Of a stretch of DNA of 9,993 nucleotides, positions 1 through 5,956 are shown piece after piece. The DNA comes from an uncultured Lachnospiraceae bacterium (GTDB lineage: Bacteria > Bacillota > Clostridia > Lachnospirales > Lachnospiraceae), in contig CAJJNI010000078.1 of the NCBI GenBank assembly GCA_905193085.1, forward strand, positions 1 through 9,993, in the 5' to 3' direction. The notes under the pieces are model-generated. The model saw nothing but the letters and a program-made list of their open reading frames with translations, did no database searches and was not told the DNA's origin. Each line of letters starts with the position of its first letter. The stretch's first letter is position 1. A program made the translations under genes and the position numbers.

Positions 1-47
1 ACAGATACTTCCACATTACTTCCATGAAATACACTAATTTTTTCCAT
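1..47 (-). CDS. Start of a gene cut by the window edge, possibly DUF3990 family
   Basis: Only the first 15 codons are visible, reading MEKISVFHGSNVEVS. A strong ribosome binding site (GAGGAGG, about 54-60) sits a few bases before the ATG at 45-47, and the acetyltransferase stop codon is only 17 bases upstream, so the two genes are probably co-transcribed. The (V/L)(F/Y)HGSN opening resembles that of DUF3990 proteins, a family thought to be related to ADP-ribosyltransferases. Fifteen residues are too few to be sure, so the family call is tentative while the existence of a gene start is well supported. Confidence 0.6.
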   Translation of the reverse strand, partial: MEKISVFHGSNVEVS

Positions 48-64
48 AAATGCCCTCCTCTTTT

Positions 65-562
65 TTAGCACCCCACTACTCTGTAATACGGGCATATATC
101 CTCAAAATGTCCGTCTTTCATTAAAAAACCACCCGGAATTACACCAAGCTGTTTAAAGCCGAGTCTCTCATACAGATGTCTTGCATGTATGTTAGTTGCA
201 ACTACCGCATTGAACTGTAGTATTCTGAAACCATGATTTTCTGCTTCGATTAAACAATCCTTTACAAGTTTTTCGCCTATATGAAGTCCTCTGCTGTCTT
301 TGGATACCGCATAACTTGCATTGCATATATGCCCACATCTTCCTACATTATTCGGGTGGAGAATATACATTCCATAAATTCTACCGTCATCAACGCCTTT
401 TGCAACACCACAGTAAGTCTGCTCAGTAAAAAAAGCTGCACCGCTTTCTTTAGTTAATATCTCTGTCTGTGGAAATGCAATTCCGTCTTCTACAACTTCA
501 TTCCAGATTCGCACCATTTCCTCAACATCTTCATCATTATAAGCTTTTACCTGTACATTCAT
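65..562 (-). CDS. GNAT-family N-acetyltransferase
   Basis: Probable acetyl-CoA-dependent N-acetyltransferase of 165 aa, a normal length for a single GNAT domain in the cytoplasm; the acceptor is unknown. Visible features are the first helix with EDVEEMVRIWNEV (11-23), a central strand with IYGMYIL (62-68), the acetyl-CoA-binding segment SKDSRGLHIGEKLV (87-100), which is a somewhat degenerate R/Q-x-x-G-x-G/A loop, then N124 and the typical LYERLGFKQLG (130-140). I chose the ATG at 560-562 because GGAGG lies 8 bases upstream. The frame stays open for 20 more codons to an ATG at 620-622, but that start has no ribosome binding site and its codons derive from a repeat array. The family is clear; the substrate cannot be read from sequence. 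Confidence 0.85.
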   Translation of the reverse strand: MNVQVKAYNDEDVEEMVRIWNEVVEDGIAFPQTEILTKESGAAFFTEQTYCGVAKGVDDGRIYGMYILHPNNVGRCGHICNASYAVSKDSRGLHIGEKLVKDCLIEAENHGFRILQFNAVVATNIHARHLYERLGFKQLGVIPGGFLMKDGHFEDICPYYRVVGC

Positions 563-570
563 TTTTGATT

Positions 571-575
571 CCTCC
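571..575 (-). promoter_or_regulatory. Ribosome binding site fixing the GNAT start
   Basis: GGAGG on the minus strand, 8 bases before the ATG at 560-562. It supports the shorter 165-aa protein over the 185-aa reading that starts at 622, which has only A/T-rich sequence before it. Confidence 0.8.
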
Positions 576-603
576 GGTATTGTAAATAAATTATCTGACT
601 CTG

Positions 604-788
604 TTATGCTATTTTCACCCATTTTATTATTATACTATTTCACGTATTTGTCTTGTCAGGCTACTTCATGTATTTTGTCATGCTACTTTCATGCACTTTG
701 TCTTATTATGTCAGTCCCAAAAGTTTTATTGTTACGCTATTTTCATGCATTTGTCTTGTTACTCTATTTCCACGCATTTTATTTTATT
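604..788 (-). repeat. Degenerate direct-repeat array, about seven 26-27-nt units
   Basis: On the minus strand the unit approximates TGCATGAAAATAGCGTAAC followed by AAGACAAA. Recognisable cores begin on the plus strand near 608, 634, 660, 682, 735 and 762, with a very weak copy near 709, giving a period of about 26-27 nt. Copies differ by substitutions and one- or two-base indels; the copies near 735 and 762 keep a 9-codon reading (MHENSVT-like), others have stops. The array fills the gap between the MATE remnant and the GNAT gene. It has no unique spacers and no strong dyad. One copy has become TATAAT on the minus strand (629-634) and could act as a -10 box for the GNAT gene, but a good -35 is not evident. 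Confidence 0.75.
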
Positions 789-790
789 AA

Positions 791-1370
791 TTATTTACTC
801 TTTTCTTTCTTAAGAAACTGCCTGTAAAAAATTATTCCCATCAATGTTGTTAAAATTTCAGTTACCGGAAATGTGCACCAGAAAAAATTCAGCCCAAACT
901 TTGCACATATATAACCAGGCGGCACAAATAAAACGACTGTTCTTACGATTGTAAGAAGCGAACTTCTGACTGCATAACCGGTTGCCTGCAAAATCTTTGT
1001 CCATGAGCTTTCCAAAAATAACCCTACTGCGGCAACACACAACAGCAAATATTATCCACAGAAAAAGTGCAAGCGGTGTAGCTATTCCACCGATTTCATC
1101 AGCCTTATCTTTTTTATTTATTCCTAAATAGTATGCCATACTGGTATTTACACCAACACCTGTTCAAACCGCAAACGCTATCACAAGAAGCTGAATGGGA
1201 TAGATAATTGATAACGCAGTAAGTCCTTCAGCAGAATATTCTCCGACAAACAAACTGTCAACAAGATTATACAATGCCTGTATAAGCTGCGCAAGCATAA
1301 CAGGCGGCGCTACCTTTAGCAAAAGTCTGCTTATTTTCTCAGTTCCATAAGCATTACTGTCTGCATGCAT
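791..1370 (-). pseudogene. Decayed MATE-family multidrug/Na+ antiporter
   Basis: Remnant of a twelve-helix MATE efflux transporter. It begins with a normal start: ATG at 1368-1370, AGAGG upstream, one base after the stop of the preceding gene. The N-terminal part is typical (MGTEKIS-like YGTEKISRLLLKVAPPVM, LIQALYNLVDSLFVG). After 68 codons a TGA (1164-1166) replaces the expected glycine of the FGxGTGVGVN motif. The same frame continues with TGVGVNTSMAYYLGINKKDKADEIGG down to about 1040. A second frame then picks up GLFLESSWTKILQATG and ends with a C-terminal MATE helix pair (IVRTVVLFVPPGYI, FWCTFPVTEILTT). The total is about 190 codons against roughly 450 in intact proteins, so most of the middle is gone. 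It is the last cistron of the dehydratase operon and is almost certainly non-functional. Confidence 0.88.
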
Positions 1371-1371
1371 T

Positions 1372-2085
1372 TTACTTTACCTCTAATCTTTTATGTAATT
1401 CTCTCATTCCTTCAACCTCGTCACAAACCGGTTTAAGATTGCAGCTCCTGCAGTCCATAACAAGATTGTTAAAAATTTTATCCAGTGATTTTGTTATATC
1501 TTCCATTGAAGATGCATATTGTGCAAGCTTATCATATGGAAAATCTTTATTAGTTATAAATATAATTTTAACCGCTTTAACTTCTTTATGTTTATGATAA
1601 GCATCTATAAATGTACCGCCAACAGCAGCAAAATTCAAGCCTAAATCAACTGCCTGCCTGCTTATCCTCACAGGTTCCCTTGATGCAGAAGTTGAAATAC
1701 GCATCATAAAACCTTTAGGATAAACATGGTATCTTGTATAATCAATCCTCTGCATGGCACTGTAAGCCTTCTGATTATCAGTCCATTCTGAATCATCAAT
1801 TTTTAACATTGTCACTCTCGCATAAGGAGTATCCGATTTAATTTCCGAAATATCATCTCCGACAACAACAACTTCATCTTCAAAATTAATATCAGAAGTA
1901 AATGCCAGTGCACTTACCGCCGGCATCATCATGCCGCCAAGCTCATATGCCATGTCACTTCTTAAAATTATTTTCTGCTCATCTTCAATATCCCATGAAG
2001 AAATGTCTTTCTTTTTATATGTTGTCATGTTAGTATTTTCTAACAAATTTAAGCATTTATTAATTATATCATCATAAAGCTTCAT
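1372..2085 (-). CDS. Acetyl-CoA synthase (CODH/ACS beta) C-terminal-domain-like protein
   Basis: A 237-aa protein resembling the C-terminal alpha/beta domain of acetyl-CoA synthase as a free-standing unit; full-length ACS is about 730 aa. Matching features are DMAYELGGMMMPAVSALAFTSD split over 44-65, VVVVGDDISEI (72-82), PYARVTMLKID (87-97) and the ISRQAVDLGLNFAAVGGTFIDAYH stretch (141-164). The C-G-C motif that holds the distal Ni of the ACS A-cluster is absent. Instead there is a C-terminal C212-x2-C215-x5-C221 cluster, plus C11, which could bind Fe-S or another metal. The ATG at 2083-2085 is preferred over 2089-2091 because GAGG, overlapping the previous stop, is 9 bases from it. It is the last intact gene of the operon. 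The function is unknown; a role in metallocluster assembly or an ACS-derived accessory is inference. Confidence 0.75.
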   Translation of the reverse strand: MKLYDDIINKCLNLLENTNMTTYKKKDISSWDIEDEQKIILRSDMAYELGGMMMPAVSALAFTSDINFEDEVVVVGDDISEIKSDTPYARVTMLKIDDSEWTDNQKAYSAMQRIDYTRYHVYPKGFMMRISTSASREPVRISRQAVDLGLNFAAVGGTFIDAYHKHKEVKAVKIIFITNKDFPYDKLAQYASSMEDITKSLDKIFNNLVMDCRSCNLKPVCDEVEGMRELHKRLEVK

Positions 2086-2096
2086 TATCATAAACC

Positions 2097-2270
2097 TCAG
2101 TCAGAATTTTTAGTTCTTTTCTTTTTCTTCCAGTCATAATATTTCATCATGACCGGTGTCATCTTTGCCGCAAATTTCATATCCAGGTTAAAGAAATAAA
2201 TTATCAGGCTCAGCAAAAATAATACGACAAAAATTATAGCCAAAATAAGTAATATCTTTACTACAAGCAT
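2097..2270 (-). CDS. 57-aa single-span membrane protein
   Basis: A small ORF with an excellent ribosome binding site: GGAGG at 2279-2283, 8 bases before the ATG and overlapping the activase stop. Residues 2-27 form one strongly hydrophobic helix (VVKILLILAIIFVVLFLL, SLIIYFF). A short amphipathic segment follows (NLDMKFAAKMTPVMMKYYDW), then a very basic tail (KKKKRTK). The charge pattern suggests the tail is cytoplasmic. Its stop codon overlaps the ribosome binding site of the next gene. It lies between the activase and the ACS-like gene, so a membrane anchor or docking peptide for the enzyme is a reasonable inference. I do not recognise a named family. Confidence 0.8.
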   Translation of the reverse strand: MLVVKILLILAIIFVVLFLLSLIIYFFNLDMKFAAKMTPVMMKYYDWKKKKRTKNSD

Positions 2271-2282
2271 TCAAACTGCCTC

Positions 2283-3071
2283 CTATCTGCTCTTGTGTCT
2301 TGCAAATTCTGCTGCGCCTAGTGCCCCCATAAGCTGTGGGTCGATTTCCAAATCTATTACTTTAAGTTTCAGCACTTTCTCTATCGCAGCCTTGAGACCG
2401 TCATTTTTTGCACAGCCACCTGTAAGGGTTATGCTGTCTACTGCTCCTGCTTTCTTTGCCATAACAAAACACCTTTTTGCAACTGACATTTCTATTCCCG
2501 CCGCAATTTCTTCCATAGGTTTTCCTTCACCGACAAGGGAAATGACTTCACTCTCAGCAAAAACCGTACACTGTGCTGTAATTGGAATTACATTTTTTGC
2601 TTTTAAGGCAAGCTTTGAAAATTCATCAAGTGGCATCTCAAATGCATTTGCCATCGCCTCGAAAAAACGACCTGTTCCGGCCGCACATTTATCATTCATT
2701 GCAAAGTTAAGAACTGTTCCATCTGTATCAATCGCAATTCCTTTAACATCTTGTCCACCTATATCAATAACTGCCTTAACTTCAGGATTGGAAACATGCA
2801 CTCCCATCGCATGACAGCTTATCTCTGATATATTTTCATCTGCAAACGGTACTTTATTTCGTCCATAACCTGTACCAATCAGATAAGCTAAATCTTGTGC
2901 TGAATTTAAATCATCTATCTTTGATACTGCTTCATCAAGTGCGTCTTTAGCACTTAATACCGGGTTAATTCTGCTCTTTTTTGTAACAGATGACTTAATT
3001 TCTCCATTTTCATCTATAATTACGCATTTTGTATATGTACTTCCGGCATCACAGCCTCCATAATATTTCAT
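2283..3071 (-). CDS. 2-hydroxyacyl-CoA dehydratase activase (BadF/BadG/HgdC family ATPase)
   Basis: An ATP-dependent one-electron activator of the ASKHA fold. HgdC-type proteins form a homodimer bridged by one [4Fe-4S] cluster and use ATP hydrolysis to push a low-potential electron into the partner dehydratase. The 262-aa length is typical. Visible are the phosphate loop GGCDAGSTYTK (5-15), DIGGQDVKGI (103-112), the first cluster cysteine in NDKCAAGTGRF (C129), the second in AQCTVFAESEVISL (C168), and the adenosine loop TLTGGCAKNDG (215-225). C129 and C168 match the two HgdC cluster ligands. The ATG at 3069-3071 has GGAGG 7 bases upstream that overlaps the previous stop; the frame opens 6 codons earlier without a site. 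It follows the large dehydratase-type subunit, its presumed electron acceptor. Confidence 0.93.
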   Translation of the reverse strand: MKYYGGCDAGSTYTKCVIIDENGEIKSSVTKKSRINPVLSAKDALDEAVSKIDDLNSAQDLAYLIGTGYGRNKVPFADENISEISCHAMGVHVSNPEVKAVIDIGGQDVKGIAIDTDGTVLNFAMNDKCAAGTGRFFEAMANAFEMPLDEFSKLALKAKNVIPITAQCTVFAESEVISLVGEGKPMEEIAAGIEMSVAKRCFVMAKKAGAVDSITLTGGCAKNDGLKAAIEKVLKLKVIDLEIDPQLMGALGAAEFARHKSR

Positions 3072-3082
3072 ATAACTGCCTC

Positions 3083-4621
3083 CTACCACGCATTTTCATC
3101 ATTAAAATCTTCAAGTGTCTCATCAAGCGGTTCTTCTCTTAAAACCGTACGCATATAACGGTTTACTTCTGTACGCATATCTTTTCTTCCGGCACCTCTT
3201 GCGTCCATAAGACTGTGCGTTACCCACACAAGATGTATGCCATGCTTTCTTGCTTCTTCCTCAAAAAGTCCATGATAACCTGACATCGATTTACATCCCA
3301 TGTGTGAATACATAATTACCATATCTGCATTGAAAAATTCACAGTATCTCCAAAGGTCAGCTACACCGACTTCATAGCCACCGTTTGAGCGGCTTCTCAT
3401 TATCATTTTTTCATACAGATAAGCAAGATCATACACCGCTTTATCTTTATCTTCAGTATTTATCATTCTTGTTGAACACAGTGTAAGCATATCAATCAAC
3501 GGTACAATTCCCCAGCAGTTTGTAAGCCAGCCGGCAAAAGCTGTATAATATGCGGCCTGAACACCCCATGTTATCGCCCTGTGACGCAGCTGCTTAGCAC
3601 ATGGTTCTTTCTTTTTGTAACCGTTCATAACAAGATTTGTTAATTTAATATCACGCTTTAAAAATTCATCTTCTCTTCCGCCTGCTGCCATATATGCCGC
3701 ATAACGGTAAAGAGAAAGACTGTTATCTGTAAACTGCGGATAATCTGTACGGGAAATTTCATACCATTCAAGCAAATGCTCAGTCTCTTTATTAAATGTT
3801 TTCATACTTTCAAAAAACGCATTCCAGTCAAATTTTTCGCCTGTATGTTTCTCGATAAATGCTATCGCATTAAGTATTTCTTCAGCCGCATACTGCTGCA
3901 CGCTGTCCTCGGCATGCCTGATTGGAACTGCAAGCTGAAATGTCGGCAGATTCATAAATGAAGCTTCAACACCATTTCCCATAAGACTTCCATCACATGT
4001 TGTATTACACTGTATTGCACATTTTCCGATTTTCGGATAGTCACCTTCAATTGCAACACCAAGTTCCGCCGCCGGCATAGGACAAACATCGTTAGGTATA
4101 CCGTACTCCTGAGCCGCATCTATGTAATACAAAAGGCTGTCCTGTGACATCATGGCGCATGTATATACCGCCGGAACTTCAACTGATGCCCACTTAAGAT
4201 TCGGAAAACCGTTCATTAATTCACTCATCATATTTTCATCAAAAAGGACTATTTTGTCATTGAGTTCTTTATCATTTCCAAGCTCAGGGTCAGCCTTAAA
4301 CATTGTGCCAAGACTTTTACACATGTCAGTCACAACTAACTCAAGCGAGGTTCTTGTTATTCGAAGCTGGGTTCCTCTTAAGCCTTCCGTATGCCTGTCA
4401 AAAAAATCAGGTACCGCCAGATAATTTACCATCCATCTGTACCTGAAAAAACCTTTTAAATTATAAGGTTTAATCATAAATTTAATCAGCACTTTCCAGA
4501 TTCCAAGCCAGTGAACATAGTCATACCATGTATCTTTAATTCCACGCCATTCTCTGCGCCGCTTAGCTTTTTTTCCACAATAAAATTTTCCAATCTTTTC
4601 ACTACCAATTGCTTTTCCCAT
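3083..4621 (-). CDS. 2-hydroxyacyl-CoA dehydratase family protein, large subunit (512 aa)
   Basis: An HgdA/HgdB-type (2-HGD) Fe-S subunit, longer than the usual 400-480 aa because of a basic, aromatic N-terminal extension (about 1-90: KKAKRRREWRG, DTWYDYVHWLGIWK). The core begins near 95 and has cysteines where the family places cluster ligands: VYTCAMMSQD (C155), DVCPMPAAELG (C180), C201, QCNTTCDGS (C205, C209) and SHMGCKSMSGYHG (C443). AGGAAAG lies 7 bases before the ATG at 4619-4621. In known enzymes two such subunits each bind a [4Fe-4S] cluster and dehydrate an (R)-2-hydroxyacyl-CoA after activation; YjiM-like and double-cubane-cluster proteins are relatives with other chemistry. No CoA-transferase or hydroxyacid dehydrogenase gene is adjacent, so classic amino-acid fermentation is not supported. 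The substrate is unknown. Confidence 0.88.
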   Translation of the reverse strand: MGKAIGSEKIGKFYCGKKAKRRREWRGIKDTWYDYVHWLGIWKVLIKFMIKPYNLKGFFRYRWMVNYLAVPDFFDRHTEGLRGTQLRITRTSLELVVTDMCKSLGTMFKADPELGNDKELNDKIVLFDENMMSELMNGFPNLKWASVEVPAVYTCAMMSQDSLLYYIDAAQEYGIPNDVCPMPAAELGVAIEGDYPKIGKCAIQCNTTCDGSLMGNGVEASFMNLPTFQLAVPIRHAEDSVQQYAAEEILNAIAFIEKHTGEKFDWNAFFESMKTFNKETEHLLEWYEISRTDYPQFTDNSLSLYRYAAYMAAGGREDEFLKRDIKLTNLVMNGYKKKEPCAKQLRHRAITWGVQAAYYTAFAGWLTNCWGIVPLIDMLTLCSTRMINTEDKDKAVYDLAYLYEKMIMRSRSNGGYEVGVADLWRYCEFFNADMVIMYSHMGCKSMSGYHGLFEEEARKHGIHLVWVTHSLMDARGAGRKDMRTEVNRYMRTVLREEPLDETLEDFNDENAW

Positions 4622-4667
4622 AAATAAACTTTCCTTTCAAACTCTAAGAAATCAATACCCCTGCTAA

Positions 4668-4766
4668 CTACCCGCATAAATCAAAATATTTTTGACAATT
4701 ATTTAATTCCTTAATCTCAGTAACTTTATCCATGTCTGAACTTATTTTTCCAAATTTAATCCACAT
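4668..4766 (-). CDS. Possible 32-aa ORF between the two dehydratase subunits
   Basis: An ATG at 4764-4766 lies 4 bases after the small-subunit stop and opens a 32-residue frame beginning MWIKFGKISSDMDKVTEIK and ending CQKYFDLCG. It occupies most of the 149-base gap, the only real gap in this operon. There is no clear ribosome binding site at the right distance (an AGGA is about 14 bases away), so translation would need coupling to the upstream stop. It could equally be chance or a leader for the large subunit. I do not recognise it. Confidence 0.3.
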   Translation of the reverse strand: MWIKFGKISSDMDKVTEIKELNNCQKYFDLCG

Positions 4767-4770
4767 TAAT

Positions 4771-5955
4771 CTATACTTTATCCTGCTTCTTAAATTCTAT
4801 ACTTTCAACAAATGCCTGGACTCTTGTTCTTAATTGTCCTGAATTTCCAACAACATAAGGCCTGTCGACTGACAATACCGGATAATTAAACTTTTCACGC
4901 ATGGCTCTGCCCGCAAAAGCTCTCTCATAACCCCAGTAGTCACAGAATTTTATCTGCTCATAAATTATTCCGTCTGCCTTATATTCTTTGGCAAGTTTAT
5001 CCATGTATGTCTGACGCTCATAAATTTTCTCGGTATTCATATAACGCGGACACTGGCTTGTAACCATATAATGTCTGCAAATCTGTGTGAGCACATCTTC
5101 TTCATCATTCAAAACTATCTGCTGTCTTCCTGGAAATGAGCCAAAGCAATATCTGTCAGCGACAACTAACGCACCGGCTTCTTCCGTCAGCCTTATAAGA
5201 TCCGGGTCATCTATTTCAGAACCCGCCATAACAACTCTTGCACGATAATGATTTTGCTCGTCAGGCTGTCTTGTTTTTACCTCTTCAAGTGTTTCTTCCA
5301 GAATTGTCAGAAGCTTTTCCTTAGGACAGCAATATGTTGCAAGACATAAAACTGCAAATTCATAACCTGTTATTTTAGGGTTGTCTTCTTTGCGAAATTC
5401 ACCTATCTGCATAAGAACACTGTTAATTCTGTTATGATTTTCTACAGATTTTCGCAATGCCGCATCTGATATATCTATTCCGTAAGTCTTCTCTAACGGT
5501 TCTAAAACATATTGTTTCATCTGTCTGACATAATGCCTTAAGGCAGTGTCATCACATTTCATTGGCACATCAGAATATGTAACAAAAAATTTCTCACTAT
5601 TGCATAACTTTAAATGCTCTATATTTTCTACACAACGGTTCATCTGTGCACATGCATCCGGAGCAATGATACAGTCAAGAAATTCATAACCGCCTTCTAT
5701 TGCTCTCTCTAAAATGGCTCGACATGCCTCGCACATTATACTTGTCATATAATATGTACCCATCTCAATAGAACCTGTTCTGGGTGCCCGAAGACGCACA
5801 CAAAAACACCCCGGTAAATCAAGCAGCGGTTCAGGTATAAGCGAACATACACTTCCTATAGCAATCTTACCTTCTGACTTTGCCTGCTTTACCATATCAT
5901 TACATGCTTCCTGAAGCATATTTTCAAGATAAATTAAATGTTTTAAATCTTTCAC
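4771..5955 (-). CDS. 2-hydroxyacyl-CoA dehydratase family protein, small subunit (394 aa)
   Basis: The second 2-HGD-family subunit, near normal family length. It has a striking 18 cysteines. Likely cluster ligands include MCEAC (C75, C78), DCIIAPDACAQMNRC (C95, C102, C108) and EQIKFCDYWGYER (C338); SVC and PGCFC (C37, C50, C52) and the YCC pair (C209-C210) add more. The start is a GTG at 5953-5955, with AAAGGAG 7 bases upstream inside the end of the ATPase gene and a one-base gap from its TAA, so the two are translationally linked. The frame is open 34 codons further, but that part overlaps the ATPase gene. It should pair with the 512-aa subunit and be reduced by the activase. The family call is firm; substrate and cluster type ([4Fe-4S], or double cubane as in DCCP relatives) are open. 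Confidence 0.88.
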   Translation of the reverse strand: MKDLKHLIYLENMLQEACNDMVKQAKSEGKIAIGSVCSLIPEPLLDLPGCFCVRLRAPRTGSIEMGTYYMTSIMCEACRAILERAIEGGYEFLDCIIAPDACAQMNRCVENIEHLKLCNSEKFFVTYSDVPMKCDDTALRHYVRQMKQYVLEPLEKTYGIDISDAALRKSVENHNRINSVLMQIGEFRKEDNPKITGYEFAVLCLATYCCPKEKLLTILEETLEEVKTRQPDEQNHYRARVVMAGSEIDDPDLIRLTEEAGALVVADRYCFGSFPGRQQIVLNDEEDVLTQICRHYMVTSQCPRYMNTEKIYERQTYMDKLAKEYKADGIIYEQIKFCDYWGYERAFAGRAMREKFNYPVLSVDRPYVVGNSGQLRTRVQAFVESIEFKKQDKV

Positions 5956-5956
5956 T

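Noticed and set aside
604..788. CRISPR array
   Set aside because: Copies are adjacent with no unique spacers, poorly conserved, and no cas genes are present.
606..827. Plus-strand 73-aa frame that looks hydrophobic
   Set aside because: It is the T-rich repeat array read in one frame; the apparent membrane character comes from TTT/TTA/TAT codons, and there is no ribosome binding site.
791..1370. Two or three separate small membrane-protein genes
   Set aside because: The fragments fit successive parts of one MATE protein, two of them in the same frame across a single TGA, so one broken gene is the simpler reading.
2293..2814. Long plus-strand open frame opposite the activase gene
   Set aside because: It is antisense to a gene with clear catalytic motifs, is rich in Ser/Ala/Pro as expected for a shadow frame, and has no ribosome binding site or family resemblance.
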